Shown here: positions 34,271 to 42,605 of the stretch, one piece after another
How positions within the stretch are numbered: the stretch's first letter is position 1
Layout: each line of letters begins with the position of its first letter
Source of the DNA: Chitinophaga solisilvae
Lineage (GTDB): Bacteria > Bacteroidota > Bacteroidia > Chitinophagales > Chitinophagaceae
Assembly: GCF_009928525.1 (NCBI RefSeq)
Contig: NZ_JAABOK010000020.1
Location: 1 to 64,000 of the forward strand
Direction: 5' to 3'
DNA: 64,000 nucleotides
Translations under genes and position numbers: made by a program
The notes under the pieces: model-generated
What the model saw: the letters and a program-made list of their open reading frames with translations, nothing else
Told to the model about the DNA's origin: nothing
The model's database searches: none

Positions 34271-35155
34271 TTATCTGAACAGGCCTTTTGTACTGATCCA
34301 CTTCACATCTTCTTCACTGCTGAAAAAGTAATACCTGCCATCCGGCGTGAGGTAGGAGCAATATTCGTATGTAGACTTATTCACACGCCCGCCGGCATTC
34401 TGCGCCGGCAGCCATTTACCGTCTTTTCCCCGGCGCGTGTAGAATATATCTGCCGATCCGTAACCACCGGGCCTGTCTACCGCCGTAAACAAGAGCAGCT
34501 TTTCATCGCCTGAAATACAGGGATCATGTTCCATCGCTGCTGAATTCACTGCCGGTCCGAGATTTTCAGGAGTGGTATATTTCCCGTTTACCAGTCGGCT
34601 CACATACAGGTCGTCATCTCCATATCCCCCTTTCCTGTAGGAAGAAAAATACATATTCCCATTGTCTGCCAGAGATACAAAATATTCTGTACTGTCGGAA
34701 TTCACTGCGGTTACATTTTCCGGGGCAGACCACTTTCCATTTCCCAGCGGACGGACAAACCAGATATCGTAATCCCGTGATGTATCCTGCACATCCCGCG
34801 GGCGGGTGGAGATAAAGAATATTCTGCCGTCCTTTGTCACAAAAGGATCCGCCTGCGAATACTGTGGCTCGGTAAATGGCGCGGGTGCTGGTTTTGACCA
34901 GCGGTCTCCTTCCCAGGTACATTGCAGGATCTGCCACCTGCGGTTGATAGTACGTCCGAAATAGAAAGTATTTCCATCCCGTGTAAACGCTGAGTTGAAA
35001 TCCAGTGAATCGGCAGACACCATTCCTGGCAGGAAACGCAGTGCGGCGGTATCCGGTAACGGTGACGGATAATGGAAGGGATTATCTGATACGGTATTAA
35101 AACAGCATACTACCAACAGGCATATCAGTATGCCACCATAACGGAAATATTGCAT
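34271..35155 (-). CDS. PD40/TolB-like beta-propeller lipoprotein
   Basis: From the ATG at 35155 the protein has 294 residues and starts with a lipoprotein-type signal (MQYFRYGGILICLLVVCC). The longer reading from 35206 would put 17 residues before it. The mature part has repeated PD40/WD40-like strands: DFNSAFTRDGNTFYFGRTIN, QADPFVTKDGRIFFISTRP, YFVSLADNGNMYFSSYR, DPCISGDEKLLLFTAVD and CSYLTPDGRYYFFSS. These propellers occur in TolB-like and OmpA-linked envelope proteins of Bacteroidota and usually bind proteins. It converges on the small acidic protein gene. Confidence 0.85.
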   Translation of the reverse strand: MQYFRYGGILICLLVVCCFNTVSDNPFHYPSPLPDTAALRFLPGMVSADSLDFNSAFTRDGNTFYFGRTINRRWQILQCTWEGDRWSKPAPAPFTEPQYSQADPFVTKDGRIFFISTRPRDVQDTSRDYDIWFVRPLGNGKWSAPENVTAVNSDSTEYFVSLADNGNMYFSSYRKGGYGDDDLYVSRLVNGKYTTPENLGPAVNSAAMEHDPCISGDEKLLLFTAVDRPGGYGSADIFYTRRGKDGKWLPAQNAGGRVNKSTYEYCSYLTPDGRYYFFSSEEDVKWISTKGLFR

Positions 35156-35326
35156 AGCAGGGAGGTTTAACGAAAATACGGGAAAATTTACTCCGAATGT
35201 AAGCATTCCGGGGGGGATCTGCCTTACCGCTCATCCATCCCCTTTCCATTGTATCCGCGGATATTTACAACACTGAGATCCCATGTAAACAAAATGATGT
35301 AAATAACACTTCTAAAACTATCCTAT

Positions 35327-36721
35327 ATGTCTCAGACAATGCCCCAGATTAAGCATGTAGTACATCTCATGCTCGAAAACCGGTCCTTAGACAACATATT
35401 AGGCTGGCTGTATGCAGACACCGGCAACCAACCTGCAGTCAATCTCCTTGATGTACAGTATCCTCCTGTATACAACGGCCTCACCGCAGCGTTGTATAAT
35501 GTTGACAAGAACGGCAACAAACACTATGTCACTGTTGCGCCGCCTGGTAATCTAACAGTTCCACCGTTTGACCCCCATGAAGTGTTTAAGCATGTGCACA
35601 CCCAATGTTACACCCCTTTACAAGGCGGTGCACCTGGTAATACCCCGCAGATGGGCGGATTCTATCTGGACTATGCATCCCGGTTTGACAGTCCGGATGA
35701 TATCTTGATGGCCTTCTCACCGGCAGATCTCCCGGTATTAAACGGATTAGCCAGAAATTTTGCGGTATGTGATAAGTGGTATGCTTCTGTTCCTTCCCAA
35801 ACCTTCTGCAACCGCGCTTTTGCAGCTGCAGGTAACTCCGTAGGCCGGCACTGGCTGACAGGCACCACACAAGGCTGGGTAGATAATTCCTTCATGGTAG
35901 ATTTTACTTTACCAACCCATTGGAATGTATTGTCTGAAAACGGAAAAGATAGCCCGCAGGACTGGATGATCTATTACAGTCAGCTGTGGTGGGCGCACGA
36001 CTATTGCCTGACCCGCGACCTTTTTAAGGACAACCTGGGGAGCAGCGCATTTGATCCTCACTTCTCTCCGATACAGGAGTTCTACAATCAGGCCATCACA
36101 GGTACGCTTCCTGCTTACAGCTTCCTGGAACCAGACTGGGGACTGATGTACTGGAAACTTGGTTTAAACGGATCTGATTATCATCCGCTTGCAAATGTCT
36201 GTCCGGGCGAAACTTTTGTTAAACAGGTATATGATGCTCTCTCACAGAGTCCTGCCTGGAAAGAAACATTGTTCATCATTACCTTTGATGAACACGGCGG
36301 TACTTATGATCATGTACCCATTGCGCTGAATGCGGCTCCTCCTACCAGTGATCCCGGTGAATATGGTTTTGGCTTCAATACATTCGGGGTTCGTGTGCCT
36401 GCCATATTCGTTTCCCCCTGGATTCCTGCAGGCAGCGTATTCCGCATGCCTGAAGGTCAAATACCCTTCGATCATACATCAGTAATTGCCACGGTACTGA
36501 ACTGGTTTCAGATTGACCGCTCCAAATGGAATCTGGGTGAACGCGTTAACCAGGCTCCTACCTTTGAACAGATCCTTCATCTGAATACACCCCGTACGGA
36601 TGTGCCTATTGTTACAGCCCCGGTATGTCCTGATCCGGAGCCTTCCATTATGCACCTGAGCGACCTGCACGCTCTCATTATGGCCCGCAGCTGGCAACAC
36701 CTGGCATCAAAAAGTAAATAA
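35327..36721 (+). CDS. Phosphoesterase family (phospholipase C/AcpA-like) enzyme
   Basis: A 464-residue protein of the PF04185-type phosphoesterases, which include bacterial phospholipase C and acid phosphatase AcpA. The start IKHVVHLMLENRSLDNILG holds the metal-site Glu17-Asn18 and Ser20 region. FAVCDKWYASVPSQTFCNRAF and ITFDEHGGTYDHV (metal ligands Asp, Glu, His) follow. No signal peptide is seen, unlike the Tat-exported homologues, so it may stay in the cytosol or use another route. It is monocistronic. It lies just before the eCIS operon end and converges on it. Confidence 0.9.
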   Translation: MSQTMPQIKHVVHLMLENRSLDNILGWLYADTGNQPAVNLLDVQYPPVYNGLTAALYNVDKNGNKHYVTVAPPGNLTVPPFDPHEVFKHVHTQCYTPLQGGAPGNTPQMGGFYLDYASRFDSPDDILMAFSPADLPVLNGLARNFAVCDKWYASVPSQTFCNRAFAAAGNSVGRHWLTGTTQGWVDNSFMVDFTLPTHWNVLSENGKDSPQDWMIYYSQLWWAHDYCLTRDLFKDNLGSSAFDPHFSPIQEFYNQAITGTLPAYSFLEPDWGLMYWKLGLNGSDYHPLANVCPGETFVKQVYDALSQSPAWKETLFIITFDEHGGTYDHVPIALNAAPPTSDPGEYGFGFNTFGVRVPAIFVSPWIPAGSVFRMPEGQIPFDHTSVIATVLNWFQIDRSKWNLGERVNQAPTFEQILHLNTPRTDVPIVTAPVCPDPEPSIMHLSDLHALIMARSWQHLASKSK

Positions 36722-36739
36722 TACCTGCATTCCTTTCAT

Positions 36740-36774
36740 AACCAGGCAGTGATGTAGTACATCGCTGCCTGGTT
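36740..36774. terminator. Strong hairpin between the phosphoesterase gene and the eCIS operon
   Basis: A 16-base stem (aaccaggcag then gatgt, pairing with acatc then ctgcctggtt) with one possible wobble pair and a 3-base loop. It lies in the 88-base convergent spacer and could stop both transcripts, although neither side has a good T-run. Confidence 0.5.
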
Positions 36775-36809
36775 AAATACATAAGCCCTCCTGCAGGAAA
36801 ATCAGGCGG

Positions 36810-38159
36810 TTAAAATGTTTTGCCTTCTTTTGACAGCTCGCGTTGAATACCCTGCAGCAGGAGTTCTCCGCTGACTTTCTTCTCTTTCGCTGCCATGGCA
36901 GCCAGGCAGCAGTACTGTACAATGTTCATGATGTTGGCGCCTGACAGTTTATGCCGCTGTGCTATCTGCTGCAGATCTATATCCGGTGCAGGTTGCAGCC
37001 GGGCAGGAAAAGCCTTTCGCCAGATCTGTACCTGTTCATCCGGCGTGGGATATGGAAAATAGATGATGGACTGAAAGCGGCGGACAAAGGCATCGTCCAT
37101 ATTACCTTTCAGGTTACTCGCCAGAATCACCATTCCGTCAAATGTTTCAATACGCTGCATCAGGTAAGACACTTCCTGGTTTGCATAGCGGTCGTGCGCA
37201 TCCTTTACCTGCGTACGTTTTCCGAACAGCGCATCTGCTTCGTCGAAGAACAGGATCCAGTTGCGGTAACCGGCTTCTTCAAATACCCTGGCCAGGTTCT
37301 TTTCTGTTTCACCGATATATTTGGATACCAGGCTGGAAAGATCAATACGGAATACTGTTTTACCGAATTCCTTGCCAAGTATCGCAGTAGAAATAGTTTT
37401 TCCGGTTCCCGGCGGACCATAGAACAATGCGCGGTAACCTGGCCCTACTTTCTTTCCCAGGCCCATATCTTCAAATAGTTTTTTACTATGATGGTGCCAT
37501 GCGCGCAGGTCCTGCAGCTGGTGCAGGGTTTGCGGATTAAGGATAACGTCTTTCCAGGTGAGCGCAGTTTTCAGCTCCCTCGCAGGGAACTGCGACGTAT
37601 ACATCGGCAGGTATTCACGGCCGGTGGTAAACCAGGTCACCATGGACTGGCTGAGCAGCAGTTTACCACTGATAAGCGGTTCGCCGTCAGGCGGAGTTTC
37701 GAGCTGCAATATATTTTTCTGTGAGAAGAAATGGTCCGGGCCGAAAGTATCCTGGAACAGTTCATGTCTTTCCTTCCAGTTATCACCGGCCAGGAGGAAA
37801 AGTGCCGTTTCTGCGGTTGGCAGGAAGCCCCGGAACTGGCGCCCTCTTACCCCGCCGATCTGTGGAAAATCGCCCGGTTGCGGCAGGGCTGCCTGTATCA
37901 CCTCATCGAAGAACCCCGGTCGCAGATGCGGCGCCAGCGCAATGAGCAGCATGTAATGATCCTGGAGGGTGAGTTTATTTTCTGCCACAAAATCGGCCAT
38001 AGGACCACTGCCGCGGTCCAGCGGGGGTAACAGGGCAATCATCCTGCTGTCATCGCTGAAACACGCCTGTATACGCCTGGTTATCAGTGACGCCAGGGTA
38101 TGAAAATAATAATCCCAGTTATAGCTGTAAGTACCTTTCTGTTGCTGCGATTGATGCAT
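36810..38159 (-). CDS. eCIS AAA+ ATPase (Afp15/Pvc15-like)
   Basis: A 449-residue AAA+ protein. The last 230 residues hold the ATPase: Walker A GPPGTGKT at 248-255, Walker B ILFFDEADA at 302-310, sensor-1 Asn in VILASNLKGN, and the FVRRF arginine-finger block. The N-terminal 200 residues are particular to this group. Such ATPases are conserved in eCIS loci and are needed for particle assembly or cargo loading in the studied Afp/PVC systems. It is the last gene of the leftward operon, 32 bases after the repeat protein, with a strong hairpin beyond its stop. Confidence 0.92.
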   Translation of the reverse strand: MHQSQQQKGTYSYNWDYYFHTLASLITRRIQACFSDDSRMIALLPPLDRGSGPMADFVAENKLTLQDHYMLLIALAPHLRPGFFDEVIQAALPQPGDFPQIGGVRGRQFRGFLPTAETALFLLAGDNWKERHELFQDTFGPDHFFSQKNILQLETPPDGEPLISGKLLLSQSMVTWFTTGREYLPMYTSQFPARELKTALTWKDVILNPQTLHQLQDLRAWHHHSKKLFEDMGLGKKVGPGYRALFYGPPGTGKTISTAILGKEFGKTVFRIDLSSLVSKYIGETEKNLARVFEEAGYRNWILFFDEADALFGKRTQVKDAHDRYANQEVSYLMQRIETFDGMVILASNLKGNMDDAFVRRFQSIIYFPYPTPDEQVQIWRKAFPARLQPAPDIDLQQIAQRHKLSGANIMNIVQYCCLAAMAAKEKKVSGELLLQGIQRELSKEGKTF

Positions 38160-38191
38160 AAATTAACATATCATACTATCGGTAAAATGTA

Positions 38192-38572
38192 TTAACTCCG
38201 CGGGGCAGTATCCGGCGTATGGCTGCTGTCAAAGCGCTTCGCCTGGGCCGCGCCTTCTTCTTCCTTACCTGCTTTCTGCACGGCCTTATCATCTTCCTTC
38301 TTCTCCGCCTTCTGTGCTGCTTTATCATCTTCCTTCTTCTCTGCCTTCTGCGCTGCTTTATCATCTTCCTTCTTCTCTGCCTTCTGCGCTGCTTTATCAT
38401 CTTCCTTCTTCTCTGCCTTCTGCGCTGCTTTATCATCTTTCTTTTCGCTGGCTTCGCGCTGCAGACTACCGCTGCTGAAGAACGGCTTTTCGTGCCCATC
38501 AGCCTTTCCGAAGAAAGGTTGTTTTTTCTGGATCGATGAACGTTTGCGTCTGCGAATATTTCTTGTCCGCAT
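38192..38572 (-). CDS. Repeat protein with PFF start motif, candidate eCIS cargo or accessory
   Basis: A 126-residue highly charged protein. The first 32 residues (basic RRRKRSSIQKK, then PFF at 19-21 and PFF at 30-32) resemble the start of the neighbouring 1332-residue DUF4157 protein (PFF at 23-25 and 42-44). Residues about 43-103 are five copies of a 12-residue unit, EKKEDDKAAQKA, predicted to form a long charged helix or coiled coil. It has no DUF4157 domain or enzyme motif. It lies 28 bases after the DUF4157 gene and 32 before the AAA+ gene. The repeat array makes other frames open as well; this frame alone gives a sensible N-terminus. Confidence 0.65.
   Translation of the reverse strand: MRTRNIRRRKRSSIQKKQPFFGKADGHEKPFFSSGSLQREASEKKDDKAAQKAEKKEDDKAAQKAEKKEDDKAAQKAEKKEDDKAAQKAEKKEDDKAVQKAGKEEEGAAQAKRFDSSHTPDTAPRS
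38270..38450 (-). repeat. 36-base tandem repeat inside the PFF protein gene
   Basis: About five copies of a 36-base unit encoding EKKEDDKAAQKA. The middle copies are nearly identical at DNA level, which suggests recent expansion or gene conversion and possible length variation between strains. The unit length is a multiple of three, so changes in copy number keep the frame. Confidence 0.85.
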
Positions 38573-38600
38573 AGTGTGACTGATTAATAGTGTTTAAAAA

Positions 38601-41600
38601 TCATGCTGGCTGGTCTGCCGGCTGGTCCTGTGATTGCTGCTGCTGCCCTGCTTCGTGTTTTTTCTGTTCTTCTGCCTGCAATTCCTGGATGAAGGCCTGA
38701 AAATCACCCTGACTGATGCGGGCGCGCCACATCTTGAAGAAAAAGGCGTCCTGCATTTTACTATCCAGGGAGGCTTCTGACTTCCGTAATTCAGTCTTCT
38801 TGGCTTCAAACTCTTCATACTCTCTGATCTTCACTTCTTCCTCTACGGAATCCATGATAAATGCCTGCATTTCTGCATCCTCTGCATATTTTTCCTTCAG
38901 CCCGTTAGCATATTTTGTCGGAGAGAAATCTTCGTCATTGACGGAGGCTTTCATATCACGCGCAATATCTGCGCGCAGCTTGTCTTTAGCCAGCTTGCGT
39001 TCTTTCTGTGCGTCTCCGTTGATTCCTCCGTCCAGTGCCGCTTTACCCTGTTCGCCGGAGAAATCAGGTTTTTCTATATTCAGTTTGTCAAAGTCAGGCC
39101 GGATCAGGTTACCTTCTTCATCGAACTTAATCGGGAAGTTAACCTTCAGCGCCAGGCCGCTCAGGTCTGCAGAACCTTCTGCCAGCACCCACTCTTTATA
39201 ATAGAGATTGATGGTAGTCAACCACAGATCAAGATCTACACTGATGCTTCCGGTCAGCCGGAAAATAGCCTTGGGATTCACGGTGATGTACGCCTGTACT
39301 TCTTTCAGCTGCAATCCTTTTTCATTATTCCAGGTGGCATCTACCTTACCTCCGGCTTCTCCTTCAATACCAATACCTGCCTGGCCTCCGAGCGAGCCTT
39401 TGATCTGTGCTATCAGCACTTCGGCGCCCAGCGAGGCCTTGATTTCCATATATGCTTCTGCAGATGCTTTGGAGCCTATATCTCCGTGAATATCTACCTG
39501 TGCATTTTCTATTTCGTTGATATTGGTTTCCTGGAACCCGATAGATAATTCCTTTATCATCAATGGCTGCCAGTTGAACTTGAAATAAGCGCCACCACTG
39601 ATTTCAAAGAAGATGCTCACACCCGGCACACCTACGATCGGTATTTTGATGGATGGGAATTCTACAATCTTCCTGTTGATGTCTACCCCTTCCCCGAATG
39701 GTGATACGTTCTGTATACTGAACTTACCGGCTACCAGCAATTGTTTGTCCGGCGTAAACCTTGCGCTGATAGTGCCTTTACTGCCCTTGAACAGGTCTAC
39801 GGTCAGTTCTCCGTAACCGAATACAATAACCGCGCCTTCTGTAGGCTCTCCGGAGATCTTGCCCTTTTCATCCACATTACGGTTCGTAAGCCCAAGTTCC
39901 AGTTTACCATCGAAGCGGTCTTTCTTATAATCAATCAGGGCACGTACTTCGAAAATGCCTTTCTTGTAGGAGAAGCTGACGGAAGCTCCCAGCCCCGGTA
40001 CTTTCGGGAAGTCCGGCACGGCAGTTCCAGCCACGGCCATATCCAGCTCTTCTCCTTTTTTGGAGGAAATAGTCACGGTCACACTACCGCCCTTCAGTCC
40101 GGGCACCTCGCCCAGCGTGGTTTCTACCGTAATAATGAAGTCGCCGTCCTTGGAAATATTAGCGGCAATTTTCAGCGCTTTGATACCCGGTACGGTGAGG
40201 TTGGCATTACCATTCACGGTAATCATGCCATTGGCATAGTCGAAGCTGACCTGCGCGTCTTTTACGCCCTTTACTTTATTGGCGCCGATTCTGGCGGAAC
40301 CGCCGAATGACCAGCCGCTTTCGCTGCTATAGCCTACGCGCATTTCACCATCGAACTTGGATTTATCGAAGATGAATTTACCGTTGATCGCGAAGCCTTT
40401 GGCATCAGAGCTGGCTCTCACCTCTCCTTCTCCCAGCTTGGGAATGTTGAAGTTGACATTACCTGCCAGGTTCAGTTTATTATCTTTTGTGCTGTAACTG
40501 ATTTCCAGGGAGGCATTGGTGATGCCGAATATTTTCGGGAAGTTCTTCGTCAACACCGCCAGCGGTACATCTGCAGAGAAGCTGAGTTCTCCTGCGCCGA
40601 TAGAAAAGTCTATCGTCATACCTTTGAACAGATCGATGCTTGGCTCAATTACCCCTGTCACTACCAATCCGCTTTCATCCAGGTCAATATCATTGATCGT
40701 AACAGGACTCAGCCCTTCAAACTTGGTGAAGGTATTTTTCTTAAACGCTTTGGTGGTCTGAATGAAATAGGTGTTGAGCCTGCCGGGTATTTTCTTGAGT
40801 GTAAACTCCAGTTCGTCGCCGGCTTTCATTTTCTTTGTAAATTTCTTGTTCAGTTTAAATTTGATCAGGCCATCAGCATCTGTACCACGGATGGTATCCA
40901 GGTTATTGCTCTGCATATCCAATCCCTGATAGAAGTCTGCAAATGTCTGCGGAGCAGGATACTTTAATTTTTTAGAGGATCCCAGTTTATTGCTGACATA
41001 GATCATGGCCTCATCCGGGCTACCTTTGGCTTCATCCACTTCTTTCGCCGTCATGGGCTCCAGTTTCAGCAGTTGCTTACCAGCTTTGATTTCTTCAAAG
41101 CTCCAGCGGATATCTCCTTCCGGTATATTACCAAGGTCCTTGTTATCGATGGATGCATACTGCTGAAAATAGCTGCTCATCACATCTTCCACGCTGGGTA
41201 TTTTGGTAAACAGGGTAGCCTGTTGTTTATTCAGGTCTGTAAACAGCTCCAGTGCAGCTTTCACACGTTTCTTCCGTTCTCCCTTAATCAGGTTACCGGA
41301 TGCCATATTGGCCTTGGCAGACAGGAGCTCATAGTTTTGCGGTGTATTTTCAGGCTGGTCAGCGCCCCCCAGCTGCATTTCCACGATATGATCCACCTGA
41401 TGTGCCTTCGGTTTACCGTTTCGGTCCCACTTAGGATTGTAGCACAATTTGGCTATTTGTTCCGGTGTGCCTATTACATGGAAGGAGGCCTTGCCGGACA
41501 GTTTGAGGTAATAAATATCTCCTGACTTCGCTGCAAATCCCGGTTTCTTTTCCAGTTCCTGCACATGTCGGAATACGGCAGGATTCACGAAGGCAGCTAC

Positions 41601-42599
41601 TGCCAGGTCCCAGCCTTTGGACTGTTTGGTATCCGGCCGGCCCTTGACGGAAAGCAACGGCAGTTTGAATTTAGCGGCATTTCTCTTCTTCAGCGCCGGC
41701 AGGGAGATGGCAGGCATGTTCACCTGTTCATTGGTGAGTGCATATTGTTCATTGTTGCTTTTAACGGTGAAGGAATTATTATCAGCGCCTGGTGTTACAT
41801 CTGCCAGGAGTATTTTATAGGATGGTGTAGCGCCTGCAGCCGGTGTAGCCTTCTGTATAGCCCATCCGGCCTTTTTACGGCCTACGCCGCCGGCCTGCTG
41901 CACTGTATGTGTCAGCTCGTGCGCCAGCAGATGTTCACCAGCGGGTGTATCCGGTTTGTATTCGCCTTCATTAAAATAAATATCTTTTCCGTGTGTGAAC
42001 GCGCGTGCATGGAGGTCATCACTCATCTGCGCTGCAGCGGCCCCGGTATGGATGCGTACATCGCTGAAATCATTTCCGAAGGAAGACTCCATTTTATCGC
42101 GGGTAGCTTCCGGTAATGGTTCTCCGCTGCCTTTGGAAGCATCCAGCTGGGATTCAACGCCGGATGGAGCTTCAGACGGATCGCCGGAACTTTTTGCCTG
42201 CAGCGGTGTTTCCATGGCGCCGGCAGCATGCGCGCTGTTCTGCTCCATCGCAGTCGGACTTTCAAAGGCGCGCTGTCGCTGTGCGGCCCGGAAGCCGTTG
42301 TGCAGCGGCTTTTTCTGAATGCCTTCATCATCGCCTCCCTGGGGTGCGCCGGCAGCGGCGGCGGGAGCTTCCTGTACCACTTTATCTGCCATGGCGTCTG
42401 CTTCCTGTTCGTACACATCATCGGCAGGATGTACTTTCAGCTTAGCCTGCACCGGGGAGGTACCGGTAAAAAACGGAGCGCCTGTATCTGATGCATGATC
42501 AAAACCTCCTGCTCCCGCCCTGGCAAAGAACGGATTGGCAGTAGCCGTACGTTGCGGCTGCCGGGCAATTGCAGGAGATTTCTGATCAGCAGATTTCAT
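38601..42599 (-). CDS. eCIS DUF4157 protein with HNH-like patch, probable cargo
   Basis: A 1332-residue protein with DUF4157, the domain most tightly linked to eCIS cargo. An N-terminal stretch with PFF at 23-25 and 42-44 leads to VQAKLKV and YEQEADAMAD (50-72), then DUF4157 at about 150-240 with the zincin-like motif H227-E-L-T-H231. Residues 399-436 (HQVDHIVEMQLGG, then NYELLSAKANMASGN) resemble an HNH/GH-E nuclease core with D403-H404 and following Asn residues. Residues about 650-1170 are beta-rich repeats (KLNLAGNVNFNIPKLG-like units), and the C-terminus is helical and acidic. Cargo status, nuclease activity and peptidase activity are inferences. Confidence 0.85.
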   Translation of the reverse strand: MKSADQKSPAIARQPQRTATANPFFARAGAGGFDHASDTGAPFFTGTSPVQAKLKVHPADDVYEQEADAMADKVVQEAPAAAAGAPQGGDDEGIQKKPLHNGFRAAQRQRAFESPTAMEQNSAHAAGAMETPLQAKSSGDPSEAPSGVESQLDASKGSGEPLPEATRDKMESSFGNDFSDVRIHTGAAAAQMSDDLHARAFTHGKDIYFNEGEYKPDTPAGEHLLAHELTHTVQQAGGVGRKKAGWAIQKATPAAGATPSYKILLADVTPGADNNSFTVKSNNEQYALTNEQVNMPAISLPALKKRNAAKFKLPLLSVKGRPDTKQSKGWDLAVAAFVNPAVFRHVQELEKKPGFAAKSGDIYYLKLSGKASFHVIGTPEQIAKLCYNPKWDRNGKPKAHQVDHIVEMQLGGADQPENTPQNYELLSAKANMASGNLIKGERKKRVKAALELFTDLNKQQATLFTKIPSVEDVMSSYFQQYASIDNKDLGNIPEGDIRWSFEEIKAGKQLLKLEPMTAKEVDEAKGSPDEAMIYVSNKLGSSKKLKYPAPQTFADFYQGLDMQSNNLDTIRGTDADGLIKFKLNKKFTKKMKAGDELEFTLKKIPGRLNTYFIQTTKAFKKNTFTKFEGLSPVTINDIDLDESGLVVTGVIEPSIDLFKGMTIDFSIGAGELSFSADVPLAVLTKNFPKIFGITNASLEISYSTKDNKLNLAGNVNFNIPKLGEGEVRASSDAKGFAINGKFIFDKSKFDGEMRVGYSSESGWSFGGSARIGANKVKGVKDAQVSFDYANGMITVNGNANLTVPGIKALKIAANISKDGDFIITVETTLGEVPGLKGGSVTVTISSKKGEELDMAVAGTAVPDFPKVPGLGASVSFSYKKGIFEVRALIDYKKDRFDGKLELGLTNRNVDEKGKISGEPTEGAVIVFGYGELTVDLFKGSKGTISARFTPDKQLLVAGKFSIQNVSPFGEGVDINRKIVEFPSIKIPIVGVPGVSIFFEISGGAYFKFNWQPLMIKELSIGFQETNINEIENAQVDIHGDIGSKASAEAYMEIKASLGAEVLIAQIKGSLGGQAGIGIEGEAGGKVDATWNNEKGLQLKEVQAYITVNPKAIFRLTGSISVDLDLWLTTINLYYKEWVLAEGSADLSGLALKVNFPIKFDEEGNLIRPDFDKLNIEKPDFSGEQGKAALDGGINGDAQKERKLAKDKLRADIARDMKASVNDEDFSPTKYANGLKEKYAEDAEMQAFIMDSVEEEVKIREYEEFEAKKTELRKSEASLDSKMQDAFFFKMWRARISQGDFQAFIQELQAEEQKKHEAGQQQQSQDQPADQPA

Positions 42600-42605
42600 A
42601 TTTTC

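Noticed and set aside
38176-38499. 107-residue Arg/Lys-rich ORF in another minus-strand frame of the tandem repeat
   Set aside because: It is a frame-shifted reading of the same 36-base units; repeat DNA whose unit length is a multiple of three stays open in several frames.
38219-38539. Plus-strand ORF rich in Leu, Ile, Phe and Cys across the tandem repeat
   Set aside because: It is the antisense reading of the 36-base repeats; the minus-strand frame gives a sensible charged protein with the PFF start.
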